Shown one piece after another: positions 51,982-61,530 of a stretch of 64,000 nt of DNA. Source of the DNA: Ulvibacterium sp965248315. GTDB lineage: Bacteria; Bacteroidota; Bacteroidia; Flavobacteriales; Flavobacteriaceae. The DNA lies in contig NZ_CBDFIX010000002.1 of the NCBI RefSeq assembly GCF_965248315.1, positions 4,216,001 through 4,280,000 of the forward strand, given 5' to 3'. Below the pieces are notes generated by a model that searched no databases, was not told the origin of the DNA, and saw only the letters and a program-made list of their open reading frames with translations. Each line of letters starts with the position of its first letter. The first letter of the stretch is position 1. The position numbers and the translations under genes are program-made.

Positions 51982-53031
51982 CTAACCCTCTAGGGCCTTT
52001 CTACAATAGTCCAAACATTTGGCGACCTCCTTAACAGGGTTTGAATCCTTGGGTACCTCATATTCCAATTCTATGGATACGGGATAGGTGTATTTTTCAT
52101 CCCGCATAAGTTGTAGCACCTCTACAATTGGGGTATCTCCCTTTCCAAAGGGCATGTTATCCTGGCCATTATCCGGGTTTCGCCGGTCCTTTAAATGCAT
52201 ACTGCTTATGCGTTTATGCTTGCCCCGTATAAGTTCTAGGGCATCCGTATTCCCTCCGGCAATGTAATGTCCCAGGTCCAAATTCAACATATTGTGTTCG
52301 GACTGTTTTAAGGCCGTATCCCAAAAAGTAGGGGTTTGTTGGGTGTGCCCGTGGTAGGCCACATTCATACCATGTTTTGCTGCCATAGCACCCAACTTTT
52401 GTGTATGGGCATCATTCCCCGGTAACTCCAAGGTTACATGATCCGCTCCTAATGCCTTGGCTGCCCTGAGGCCATAATCGATTTCTGCATCGGTATTTTT
52501 TGCCCCAAAAGCACTTGGCTTAAAGGCATAAATATGCACTCCTTTATCTGCATACATTTTTTTGAGTTGCTCAAACTTGCCCATACCCACGGTTGAACGC
52601 CAATCGGCCACCACTTCTCTGTGACTCTCCAACTGGGACTTCATTTCCCCAAACTCTTGAATTTGATCCTCGGTAAGCTCACCGCTCTTACTTTTTCGCA
52701 TCATACCATAAAAAGTTTTTCGATCTACCGGGTTTTTTGGTTTTCCCGCAAAGTGTTCGGCAGGGTCGCCCATCAATTCAATGGCACTAAGGCCCGCATC
52801 AAGGACATATTGCAAAGTGGCCTCCGCACTTTGATCCGGCATCTCCCGGAAAGAATAGGTAATGCATCCTATTTGTACACCATTTATTTTGGAGTCATTT
52901 CGGTTGTACGAGGACAAAATGGAAGGTGCGCCAAAAACAAAGGGTTCGCTCAATACAATTCCTGTTGCCAAGGCGGTGGAATTTTTCAAAAATCTACGTC
53001 TGGATCGGGCATGCTTTGGATTGTTCTTCAT
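51982..53031 (-). CDS. Tat-exported sugar phosphate isomerase/epimerase (TIM barrel)
   Basis: 349 residues. SRRRFLKNS at residues 9-17 is a strong twin-arginine motif, followed by a hydrophobic core and a GAPS region, so it is exported folded. The AP-endonuclease-2 TIM barrel shows QIGCITYSFREMP, LSAIELMGDPAEHF, MNVAYHGHTQQ, LNLDLGHYIAGG, SSMHLKDRR and VSIELEYEV; these carry the conserved His/Asp/Glu metal ligands. Periplasmic members have been implicated in processing 3-keto-glycosides. Its start lies 118 bp from the divergent heme/HEAT lipoprotein, an arrangement that supports a shared role in sugar oxidation. Confidence 0.88.
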   Translation of the reverse strand: MKNNPKHARSRRRFLKNSTALATGIVLSEPFVFGAPSILSSYNRNDSKINGVQIGCITYSFREMPDQSAEATLQYVLDAGLSAIELMGDPAEHFAGKPKNPVDRKTFYGMMRKSKSGELTEDQIQEFGEMKSQLESHREVVADWRSTVGMGKFEQLKKMYADKGVHIYAFKPSAFGAKNTDAEIDYGLRAAKALGADHVTLELPGNDAHTQKLGAMAAKHGMNVAYHGHTQQTPTFWDTALKQSEHNMLNLDLGHYIAGGNTDALELIRGKHKRISSMHLKDRRNPDNGQDNMPFGKGDTPIVEVLQLMRDEKYTYPVSIELEYEVPKDSNPVKEVAKCLDYCRKALEG

Positions 53032-53149
53032 CGGATGGGATTTATCATCTTTTTTTAAATGTAACCATAAATCTGAAACCGTACAACCTAGCTTGCTTTC
53101 CTATGCTATACAAGGCTTTTTTTAGTACCTAATTTAGTATCTTGTTCCT

Positions 53150-56116
53150 ATGAATCGATTTCTTTCCATTGTCCTTATTCCACTGTTGCTCCTAAGCTGT
53201 AAAATCGATAAAAAGAATACTTTGGAGAGCTTTGAAATACACCCTGATTTCAATTTGCAACGAGTGGCTTCCGAACCTTTGGTGTTTGATCCGGTAGAAT
53301 TCAAATTTGATGAACAGGGAAGGGCATTCGTTTTGGAAATGCCCGGTTATCCGTTGCGCGATGCAGAGAGCAGGCTAGTGCAGCTAGTGGATATTGATGG
53401 AGATGGAGTCTATGACGAAAGACAGGTGTATGCCCCTGATTTGGGAATCGCATCTTCATTTATGCCTTATAAGAATGGCTTTTTGGTAGCTTCCCCACCC
53501 CACCTCCTCTGGATAGGCGATACGGATAAAAATGGAGAGGCCGATACCCGAAAAACACTAATGGATGGCTTTAGCATAGGCAATCTGCAGCATAACTTTA
53601 ACGGCCTTACTTATGGCATAGACAATTGGATCTATGCCGCTAATGGCGGTAACTCTGGAAAACCTTACTTTGTGAATTCTCCAAATAATATTTTGGATTT
53701 ACGGGGAACCGATTTAAAATTCCATTTGGAAAGAGAGGTGCTGGCCCGTGTAGGGGAATCTTCAGGAGGTTTTAAAATCACCTTTGATGATTGGGGGCAT
53801 TTGTACGAGACCCACAATCTGGAGCACGTATCCCATCTGGTATTCGAAGATCGGTACATAGAAAACCTGCCCAATTCACCATCACATGCCTTGACCAACA
53901 TTTCGGCTGATGAGGAAAACGGGCTCTCCCGGATATACCCGATAGGAGAGCAGGAAACCCGGGTAAACCATCCCGAGCAAGCGGGTTACTTTTCTGGGGC
54001 CTGCGGAATTACCCATTACGGTGGTGGAATTTTTCCCGAAGGACTCAATTCCAGTTTATTGGTTGCGGACTGTGTGCTCAATTTGGTCCATTTGGACATC
54101 CTGTCTCCTGAGGGTGCTTCATTCAAAGCCAGTAGAAATCGTGAAAAAGTAGAATTCCTTGCCTCCAGGGAACGATCCTTCCGGCCGGTAAATATGACCG
54201 TAGGGCCAGATGGAGCATTGTATGTAGTGGACATGCATCGAGAAGTCATAGAACATCCGGAATGGATTCCCGATGAATTGGAGGCGAAGATGGACCTCAA
54301 CGCAGGAAAGGAAAAGGGGCGGATCTATCGTATAATCCCTAAAAACAGAAGTGCCTCCAAGATTTCTCCCCTTCCTTTAGATGATATCAAAGCTTTGGTA
54401 GCATTGTTAGGGGATTCCAACCAATGGAAAAGAATCACCGCCCATCGCTTGTTGGTCACTGAAAAACAAAACGAGGCTATCCCCTTTCTTAAAGAACAAT
54501 TTAGAACTTCTTCCAATCCATTGGCTCGATTACACAGCATGTGGGTATTGGAAGGTTTACAAGCTTTGGATGAAACTGATTTAAATATGGCATTGGAAGA
54601 TACGTCCCCCGGGGTACGAGAAAATGCCCTAAAAATCGCGGAAAAAATTCTTAACGGAAGACTAAATCTGGTTAATCCTATTCTTGCCTTGACCCAAGAC
54701 AACCATGCCCGTGTACGCATGCAGGCAATCCTTACCTTAAGTACGCTACAAGAGGTGAACTACAATATGAGAAAGGATACAATTGCGAGAGTCCTTTCCA
54801 CCCAACTAGATCAGCCTGATGGAGATCAGTGGGTTACCTTGGCCATGGCAAGTGCCCTTGCACGGCAAGCCTTTGACTTTGTTCAGAATAGATTGTCCAT
54901 GGGATCATCAACTTTAAAGTCTGGAGAAATTAAAGTACTGGAAATATTAACGGAACTGATCGGAAAAGCTGAAAGAAAGGAAAAGACTGCCAATATTCTA
55001 CTCGCCCTACAAAAAGATGGAATCGCCCCTGAGACACGGACCAAATTGATAAAGGCACTGTCCCGAGGTTGGAAAAAAGGAAACCCGGACTTGATAAACT
55101 CTAGGGAGAATCCTCGATTGGTGGCAAATTTGGAAGCCTTGGAGGAGGAATCTGATTTTGCTATAATACAGGCCACGGGAGAATTGCGTCAAATTCTAGC
55201 TTTGCCGGCCTCGTCCAAAATTGATAATCTTATTGAGCAAGCATCCCAATCCGTTTTTGACAAAAAACTTCCTGTGGAAGAACGTGTAAAACGTTTAAAG
55301 CTGGCGGGGCTTGATGATTTTAAGAACCGTGAAACGCTCTTGTACCGCTTATTGGACAACAAGCAGCCCTTACAACTTCAGGAAGAGGTGCTGTCCCAGC
55401 TTTGGCGTTCCAATGACGTGCATATAGCATCCCGGCTCATTGAGCTTTGGCCTACCTTAGGGCCACAGGCACGCAAACATGCTACGGATATCCTTTTGTA
55501 TAAATCCTCGCACCATGATGCCCTCCTTACGGCCATGGAAAACAAAAAGGTGAGTTTGGGAGAATTCAACCTGGATTTGGAAAGACGGAGAACCCTTCTT
55601 TTCTCGAATGATGAAGGTATTCGGAAAAGAGCGGAACTCCTATTCTCGGATACCGGAGTGGTACAGCGAAAAGAGGCCATTGATGCCATGCGGCCAGCAT
55701 TGGAGTTGCAAGGTAAGTCCGAAAAGGGAAGGGAAGTGTTTCAAAACGTATGTGCACAATGCCACAGATATGGGGAACTAGGAAACGATGTGGGGCCCGT
55801 GTTAACTGAAATTAATCGCAAAAGTAAGGAATCCTTGCTCTACGACATTTTAGATCCCAATGCCGCTGTGGATACCAAATACCTAAACCATCAAGTGCAA
55901 ACCAAGGATGGCACTATTTATACGGGAATCGTTACCAATGAGACCGATTCCGAAATTGGTCTGCGTATGGTTGGAGGCACAGAAAAAATAATCGGCAAAA
56001 ATGATATTGACCGTTTTTCCTCAACAGGAAGCTCAATGATGTACGAGGGCTTGGAAAATAGCATGGACATCCAAGAAATGGCAGATTTGTTGGCCTTTTT
56101 ACAACAATCCGAATGA
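53150..56116 (+). CDS. PVC-type heme-binding lipoprotein: propeller, HEAT repeats, cytochrome c (second copy)
   Basis: 988 residues. The lipobox is LLLSC (Cys17). The propeller covers about 25-400 (DEQGRAFVLEMPGYP, DNWIYAANGG, VGPDGALYVVDMHREVIEHP), the HEAT-like repeats about 410-840, and the C-terminal cytochrome has one heme site, CAQCH at 868-872, followed by ELGNDVGPVLTEI. Architecture and order match the protein at 18079, but the sequences are well diverged and the lengths differ, so they are probably not recent copies. Membrane-bound dehydrogenase proteins of this type oxidise sugars or related compounds; the exact substrate is unknown. The 118-bp gap to the divergent isomerase could hold a shared control region. 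Confidence 0.88.
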   Translation: MNRFLSIVLIPLLLLSCKIDKKNTLESFEIHPDFNLQRVASEPLVFDPVEFKFDEQGRAFVLEMPGYPLRDAESRLVQLVDIDGDGVYDERQVYAPDLGIASSFMPYKNGFLVASPPHLLWIGDTDKNGEADTRKTLMDGFSIGNLQHNFNGLTYGIDNWIYAANGGNSGKPYFVNSPNNILDLRGTDLKFHLEREVLARVGESSGGFKITFDDWGHLYETHNLEHVSHLVFEDRYIENLPNSPSHALTNISADEENGLSRIYPIGEQETRVNHPEQAGYFSGACGITHYGGGIFPEGLNSSLLVADCVLNLVHLDILSPEGASFKASRNREKVEFLASRERSFRPVNMTVGPDGALYVVDMHREVIEHPEWIPDELEAKMDLNAGKEKGRIYRIIPKNRSASKISPLPLDDIKALVALLGDSNQWKRITAHRLLVTEKQNEAIPFLKEQFRTSSNPLARLHSMWVLEGLQALDETDLNMALEDTSPGVRENALKIAEKILNGRLNLVNPILALTQDNHARVRMQAILTLSTLQEVNYNMRKDTIARVLSTQLDQPDGDQWVTLAMASALARQAFDFVQNRLSMGSSTLKSGEIKVLEILTELIGKAERKEKTANILLALQKDGIAPETRTKLIKALSRGWKKGNPDLINSRENPRLVANLEALEEESDFAIIQATGELRQILALPASSKIDNLIEQASQSVFDKKLPVEERVKRLKLAGLDDFKNRETLLYRLLDNKQPLQLQEEVLSQLWRSNDVHIASRLIELWPTLGPQARKHATDILLYKSSHHDALLTAMENKKVSLGEFNLDLERRRTLLFSNDEGIRKRAELLFSDTGVVQRKEAIDAMRPALELQGKSEKGREVFQNVCAQCHRYGELGNDVGPVLTEINRKSKESLLYDILDPNAAVDTKYLNHQVQTKDGTIYTGIVTNETDSEIGLRMVGGTEKIIGKNDIDRFSSTGSSMMYEGLENSMDIQEMADLLAFLQQSE

Positions 56117-56257
56117 TTTGGATAGCGGACCATTTCAAGAATTGGACCATGTAATATGGGCAGAAATTCATTTTGATGTTTTCCGCGATAAGCTTTTAGA
56201 GTGAGGGAAAACGATTGGATTAAATCCAAAGCTTCCCACGTTTTAATCGGACAAAAT

Positions 56258-57250
56258 CTATTTTAAGGATACTTTCAACATATAGTCATCCGCGGCCATA
56301 AAAAGTGTCTTTTCGTCGGTGGTAAATTCGCAATTGGCCGTGGCCTGACCGGTATGGATCCGTGCGATAGCTTTTCCCGAAATATTGAATATCCATACAC
56401 CTCCAGGGCCCGTGGCAAAAAGATATCCGTTACTATGCATTTTCATACCATCCGGTAATCCCTGTTGATCCTCTTGTCCAATTAATGAAGTGGTATCATA
56501 AAATATCCTCTTGTCCTTTACCATTCCCGGAGCTGTAAGATCATATTGATACCAAACGGCACTTTCTGGATCTGAAACAGCCACAAATAGCCTGGATTCA
56601 TCCGGGGACAAAGCTATGCCATTGGGTCGGGTCAATTGATCTACCAAAGTGAGTTCACCCGATGTCTTTAGGCAGTATACCCCTTGAAAATCGAGCTCCT
56701 TGTTCGGGTCCTGCATTTGCTTGGGGAGTCCATAAGGTGGATCCGTGAAATAAAGATTGCCCTGGCTATCAAAAACCCCATCGTTGGGACTATTGAAACG
56801 TTTACCTTGATAGTTATTCACAACAGCCTCGTAATCGGGATTGGGTGCATCCAATGAGGTCTTCATTCGGGCTACCCTTCGTTCTCCATGCTGCATAAGA
56901 ACCAATCTCCCTGTGGGATCTAAAAGTAAACCATTGGAACCAGGTTCCTTTCCATCGAAAGTTTCACCCAAAAAGCCGGAAGGTTTTAAATATGTAGTCA
57001 AATTACCTGCCTCATCAATTTTGAAAACTGTATTATTCGGGATGTCCGAAAAGAGCAGATAGTTCCCCGAATCGACCCATAAAGGACCCTCAGTCCATTT
57101 GAATCCACTTCCGATTACTTCTATTTCAGTAGTTGGATCAATAAGGCCAAGTGCCTCATCATCTAAAATCTCAATTGAGAAATTATGGCTTTCCTGACAG
57201 GAAACACATAGAAGCAATCCAAGAAGGGTAAATAGCAGGTTGGCTTTCAT
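56258..57250 (-). CDS. SMP-30/gluconolactonase-family lipoprotein
   Basis: 330 residues from the ATG at 57250; a TTG start 18 bp upstream is less likely. The lipobox is CVSC (Cys18). The six-bladed propeller has GFKWTEGPLWVDSGNYLLFSDIP, split over residues 46-68, with the metal-ligand Glu of TEGP. NSPNDGVFDSQGNLYFTDPPYG carries the second ligand Asn, and LTRPNGIALSPDESRLFV the third. The enzyme probably opens a sugar lactone, as would form after sugar oxidation by a dehydrogenase. It lies 141 bp after the convergent heme/HEAT lipoprotein. Confidence 0.88.
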   Translation of the reverse strand: MKANLLFTLLGLLLCVSCQESHNFSIEILDDEALGLIDPTTEIEVIGSGFKWTEGPLWVDSGNYLLFSDIPNNTVFKIDEAGNLTTYLKPSGFLGETFDGKEPGSNGLLLDPTGRLVLMQHGERRVARMKTSLDAPNPDYEAVVNNYQGKRFNSPNDGVFDSQGNLYFTDPPYGLPKQMQDPNKELDFQGVYCLKTSGELTLVDQLTRPNGIALSPDESRLFVAVSDPESAVWYQYDLTAPGMVKDKRIFYDTTSLIGQEDQQGLPDGMKMHSNGYLFATGPGGVWIFNISGKAIARIHTGQATANCEFTTDEKTLFMAADDYMLKVSLK

Positions 57251-57364
57251 AAATCTATTGTTTTTCAAAATGGGAAAAGTGATTATCGCGTTGGTCTGTA
57301 CTAAAATAAGGAATAAATCAAAACTCTATCTATTTGAGTTCTCTTGTGAAGTACATCGGGGTTA

Positions 57365-57412
57365 ACCCTTCGACTACCTACCCGACAATGTCATTCAGGC
57401 GGGCGCTCAGGG
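57365..57412. repeat. Interrupted copy of the CTGAGCG/GTCGAAG intergenic element
   Basis: ACCCTTCGACT (57365-57375) and CGCTCAGGG (57404-57412) are the two ends of the element seen at 8180-8196 (there on the other strand), but here 28 bp lie between them. The inserted part begins ACCTACCCGACAATG and ends CAGGCGGG. The region from 57475 to 57500 also has TTGAGATTTGGAATTT, related to fragments in the 8110-8285 block. Confidence 0.55.
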
Positions 57413-57526
57413 AGAAATAGGTATGGGTTGCCGTCGGTTGTTGTGGACTTGATGTTGAACAATAGACGATAGACTTGAGATTTGGAATTTCACCCTCCTG
57501 TCGGACAATTCCACATAGACAAATGC

Positions 57527-58840
57527 TTAGACCGACAATTTTATAGGTTCACCGTAAAGGTCAAAATCAGCTGCTTCCGTGATTTTTACGTTGGTAAAGT
57601 CTCCAATTTTTACATAGTGTTTGGCAGCATCAATTAGAACCTCATTATCTACGTCCGGGGAATCAAATTCGGTTCGTCCAACAAAATAATTGCCTTCTTT
57701 TCGATCAATAATACATCGGAAGGTCTTTCCTATTTTTCGCTGATTCAGTTCCCAGGATATTTGGGATTGGATTTCCATAATTTCGTTGGCTCGTTGCTGC
57801 TTTACCGTTTCGGGCACATCATCCACCAAATGATAGGCATGGGTATTTTCCTCATGGCTATAGGTAAAACATCCTAGACGCTCAAAGCGCATTTCCTTCA
57901 CCCAATTCTTAAGAATCAAGAAATCTTCTTCAGTTTCTCCCGGGTACCCAACGATCAAGGTAGTTCTAATGGCCATTTCCGGAACGGCCGCCCTAAAATC
58001 CTGAAGCAGTTTTGTGGTCTTTGTTTGCGTAGTACCCCGGCGCATACTTTTTAGTATGGCATCGGAAATATGCTGTAAGGGAATATCAATGTAGTTGCAG
58101 ATTTTGGGTTCCTGTCGCATAACCTTTAGAACATCCATTGGAAATCCGGTAGGGAAGGCATAGTGCAGCCGTATCCATTCAATGCCTTCTACCTTAGCTA
58201 ACTCTTGAAGCAATTCGGCCAGATTTCGTTTTTTGTACAAATCCAGACCGTAATAGGTAAGGTCTTGCGCTATCAGAATCAATTCCTTTACGCCTTTGGC
58301 CGTTAATTTTTCTGCCTCGGCCAGCAATTCCTCAATAGGTTTGCTTTTGTGCTTACCCCGCATCAAGGGAATGGCACAAAACGAACATGGCCGGTCACAC
58401 CCCTCGGCAATTTTTAGATAAGCATAGTTCTTCGGGGTAGTAGTCAGACGCTCGCCGATCAGCTCGTGTTTGTAGTCTGCACCTAGAGCCTTGAGCAAAT
58501 TGGGAAGGTCACTGGTTCCAAAATAATCATCAACATTCGGAATCTCCTTTTGTAAATCAGGTTTGTATCGTTCACTCAGACATCCAGTGACAAAAACCTT
58601 ATCGACTTGCCCCTCCTCTTTTTTCTGTACGTATTCTAGAATGGTGTTTACGCTTTCCTCTTTGGCATTGGCAATAAACCCACAAGTATTGATAACCACC
58701 ACATTGCCTTCTTCCTCATGGACTACTTCCTTATCATTGGCGCGCAATTGCCCCATAAGGACTTCTGAATCGTAGACATTTTTGCTACAACCCAAAGTAA
58801 CCACATTTATCCTGTTCTTTTTAATGGATTTCGTACGCAT
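57527..58840 (-). CDS. rimO: Ribosomal protein S12 methylthiotransferase RimO
   Basis: 437 residues from the ATG at 58840. RimO adds a methylthio group to an Asp of ribosomal protein S12. The N-terminal UPF0004 domain holds CSKNVYDSE and VINTCGF for the auxiliary cluster, plus a third Cys in VTGCLSERY. The radical SAM motif is CDRPCSFC (CxxxCxxC) with the usual AIPLMRGKH after it. The TRAM domain occupies the last 65 residues. A longer open frame upstream to 58996 carries no family similarity. It stands alone between a lactonase gene and a small secreted protein. Confidence 0.96.
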   Translation of the reverse strand: MRTKSIKKNRINVVTLGCSKNVYDSEVLMGQLRANDKEVVHEEEGNVVVINTCGFIANAKEESVNTILEYVQKKEEGQVDKVFVTGCLSERYKPDLQKEIPNVDDYFGTSDLPNLLKALGADYKHELIGERLTTTPKNYAYLKIAEGCDRPCSFCAIPLMRGKHKSKPIEELLAEAEKLTAKGVKELILIAQDLTYYGLDLYKKRNLAELLQELAKVEGIEWIRLHYAFPTGFPMDVLKVMRQEPKICNYIDIPLQHISDAILKSMRRGTTQTKTTKLLQDFRAAVPEMAIRTTLIVGYPGETEEDFLILKNWVKEMRFERLGCFTYSHEENTHAYHLVDDVPETVKQQRANEIMEIQSQISWELNQRKIGKTFRCIIDRKEGNYFVGRTEFDSPDVDNEVLIDAAKHYVKIGDFTNVKITEAADFDLYGEPIKLSV

Positions 58841-59109
58841 AACTTTGTTCCTTACTTCCGGGCAGGTGCAAAAATACAACAAGGTCTTGGAACAAGCTTG
58901 TTTTAGAGCTATTTCTTCAATTTTTAGGGCGCCACAACCTAGCGGTATCCTTTCAACGGATTTCTGTTGACAAAAAAGTCCATTAATTAGCCCCATTGAC
59001 GAACAAGGGCCAATGAAACCCTAGATTCCCAATGGAAATTGAACAAAGCCTTGATCAATTAACAATTTAGTCTATGCATGCTGTGGGAATAATTGCTACA
59101 TTTAGTCCC

Positions 59110-59547
59110 ATGAAGTTTTTACTTGCATTTATATTGGTTATCCCTTTATTTGGTCTATCCCAACCTGTAGTTTCCGATGGAGAAAGAGAGATAATGGCCT
59201 TTGAAAAGGCTATTGAAAACGCAGTGGCAAATGGCGATATAGACTTTCTGGAGAAGGCCTATGCCGAAAACTTTGTTTTCACCCATGGTTCAGGAGATGC
59301 ACAGAACAAGCAACAATGGTTGAGGGATGTAAAAAAGGCCTCCGAGGAAGGGACCTATATTTCCAGAGTGGTCAACGCTCAAAACGTGACCCTGGGCAAT
59401 GGTATTGCCATAATAAAGGGGAAAACGACCATAAGCAGAAAAAACAAAAATCCTTTCTGGATCAGATATACCAGGATTTATAAAAAAGATACTGGGGATT
59501 GGCAGCTATTGTCTCATTTGACCACAGATCATAATTACACGGATTAA
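59110..59547 (+). CDS. Secreted NTF2-like (DUF4440) protein
   Basis: 145 residues from the ATG at 59110; an upstream in-frame ATG at 59074 lies before the natural signal peptide. The signal is MKFLLAFILVIPLFGLSQ. The body is a SnoaL/DUF4440 fold (EKAIENAVANGDIDFLEKAYAENFVFTHGSG, spread over residues 34-64, then WIRYTRIYKKDTGDWQLLSHL). Such proteins bind small ligands or act as isomerases or as decoration on other enzymes, and the actual role is unknown. It is convergent with the sulfatase gene, with 44 bp between the ends. Confidence 0.83.
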   Translation: MKFLLAFILVIPLFGLSQPVVSDGEREIMAFEKAIENAVANGDIDFLEKAYAENFVFTHGSGDAQNKQQWLRDVKKASEEGTYISRVVNAQNVTLGNGIAIIKGKTTISRKNKNPFWIRYTRIYKKDTGDWQLLSHLTTDHNYTD

Positions 59548-59591
59548 GGCTTTCCTCACGCACATTGACACCTTGGCTTTCCTGGTTGTTT

Positions 59592-61475
59592 CTATGGGAT
59601 CAAATAATCCAAACGTCTTTTCACCTGGGTATCTTCCGCAACTAAAGTCGCTATTTTATCCCTGTCCAAATTAAATGTATAAGCCGAGTTGGTGGATTGC
59701 ATTAGAACAACAGAGTTTAGTATGAGCAATGCCTCACTCGGTTTTTTGCTCTCATAAAGTGCCTTTGCCATTATTTCCCAAGGATTGGCTGCTTGGACAA
59801 TTCCAAGAAACTCAGCGGCCCGCACACGATTGATCAATTCCGAATCGCTTAAGGCCAATTCACTTATTTGCGCCTCCAACGCCTTTGCCCTCTCCCGCAA
59901 GCCACTACATACAATAATTGCCCAGTATCGCTCCCACGGATCCGAGGATTGAAGACTGACTATCAACTGATCTTTGGCCTCCTTGAAAGGCATAAGGGAA
60001 AGATCGGAAATATCCGCATAGCGTTTAATTTTTTCGTGTTGCTCCTTTCCAAAGACTACAGGATCGGTAAAGGCTTGCTCTATTAGATAGTGTTCTGGAA
60101 AAAAGGAAAGATCTGGCATTCCTTTTACCCATGTATTCAACGTTAGGTGCATATCCGCGCGTACATCCTCATAACCGGGTTGATCAGCAAGGTTTATGGT
60201 CTCAAAGGGGTCAGCCTCCACATCAAACAACAGTTCGGGCAGCCGGGGTTCAAAAAAGGCAGATTGAATTTCGTTCAGGTCTCCCATGGCATACATAGCT
60301 TGCCACTCTTGGTAGGCCAATTGTTTGTAACGGTAGTTGTTCATTAATCCATCTGGATTAAAGGGCGTATAGCTTCGGATATACTTGTATTTTCCTTTAC
60401 GGACTGCACGGACCATATCATATTTTTCATCGAACCGGTCTGCATAACTAAAAGTTATGTCTCTCGCATTCAGCTCGTCAGGAGAAAGTTTTGGACCCAA
60501 AAATGGCTTTCCATCCATTTCTTCGGGAATGGCAATCCCTGCAAGATTCAACACAGTAGGCGCAAAATCTATAAAACTAACAAAGCCTTTAACTGTGCTT
60601 TGTGCTGGGGCGTTGACCAGATGTCGATAGTTTGCAGGAATCCGGACAACCAACGGTACATGTAGACCAATTTCATACAAATATCCCTTGCTTCCTGGTA
60701 AGACCCCGCCATGATCTCCAAAGTAAAAGATAAAGGTATTCTCCATTAACCCATCCTTTTTCAATTGATCTAATACTTCGCCCACTTTGCTATCCATGGT
60801 ACGGATCTTATCCCGATAATAAGCATTGGTATATTTAAAAGTTCGGGTTTGTGGATGATTGGGTTGAACTTCAAATGTATTCTCTCTGGTTTCCGGAACA
60901 ATGGAGTCCATTTCCTGGGACGAAAAGTGCAAACTGGACTCGTGGGAGACCCCGATATTAAACACGTGGAAAAATGGTTGGTTACCCGTTCGATGCCGCC
61001 AAGTGGCCTCTTCGGAGGATTCGTCCCATACCCCTTTCCCTTCAATGATGTTATAGTCCTTTTTTTTATTATTGGTAGTAAAGTAGCCTGCCTTACGTAG
61101 ATATGACGGGAACATTTGTAATGAGTCCGGCATAGGAACAGGAATATATTTTCTGTGGAATTGCGTCCCTATCCGAGGGCCATAACATCCGGAAATTAAA
61201 GCAGATCGGGCTACGCTACATACCGGGGCATTGGAAAAAGCTCTGGTAAAAATCAACCCCTGCTCGGCCAAAGATTCAATATTTGGAGTGGCTACCCCAT
61301 TTTCATCAAAAAGTTTAAGGTAATGCTTAGAATTATCCTCAGAAGTAATCCATACGATATTGGGGGGCGGAAGTTCACCCTTTTCCGATTGACAGGATAA
61401 CAGTATCCCTGTTGATGCTATAAGTGCCAAATATTGTACAAAAGCTTTATATTTTGTTTTTCTCCTACGGGCCAT
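59592..61475 (-). CDS. Sulfatase (S1 family) lipoprotein
   Basis: 627 residues from the ATG at 61475. The lipobox is LLSC (Cys28). The formylglycine motif reads CSVAR in APVCSVARSALISG (Cys86); the usual C-x-P/A-x-R has Pro or Ala at the third position, here Val, so maturation by the standard enzyme is likely but not assured. The first metal-ligand Asp is in TSEDNSKH; FYFGDHGGVLPGSKG gives the second metal site. The C-terminal part has HEAT-like helices. The protein resembles N-sulfoglucosamine sulfohydrolase-type or related polysaccharide sulfatases. It ends an apparent operon with DUF1349 and DUF1330 genes. Confidence 0.88.
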   Translation of the reverse strand: MARRRKTKYKAFVQYLALIASTGILLSCQSEKGELPPPNIVWITSEDNSKHYLKLFDENGVATPNIESLAEQGLIFTRAFSNAPVCSVARSALISGCYGPRIGTQFHRKYIPVPMPDSLQMFPSYLRKAGYFTTNNKKKDYNIIEGKGVWDESSEEATWRHRTGNQPFFHVFNIGVSHESSLHFSSQEMDSIVPETRENTFEVQPNHPQTRTFKYTNAYYRDKIRTMDSKVGEVLDQLKKDGLMENTFIFYFGDHGGVLPGSKGYLYEIGLHVPLVVRIPANYRHLVNAPAQSTVKGFVSFIDFAPTVLNLAGIAIPEEMDGKPFLGPKLSPDELNARDITFSYADRFDEKYDMVRAVRKGKYKYIRSYTPFNPDGLMNNYRYKQLAYQEWQAMYAMGDLNEIQSAFFEPRLPELLFDVEADPFETINLADQPGYEDVRADMHLTLNTWVKGMPDLSFFPEHYLIEQAFTDPVVFGKEQHEKIKRYADISDLSLMPFKEAKDQLIVSLQSSDPWERYWAIIVCSGLRERAKALEAQISELALSDSELINRVRAAEFLGIVQAANPWEIMAKALYESKKPSEALLILNSVVLMQSTNSAYTFNLDRDKIATLVAEDTQVKRRLDYLIP

Positions 61476-61530
61476 TTGTGTATTTTGTTGGGTGAACTTC
61501 AATATTTGTATTAAAGTGCCCGGTAATCCG

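Noticed and set aside
57269..57526. Possible tRNA or small RNA gene between SMP-30 and rimO
   Set aside because: The region shows only degenerate repeats and short hairpins; no cloverleaf with a TTC-arm or a terminator could be made out.
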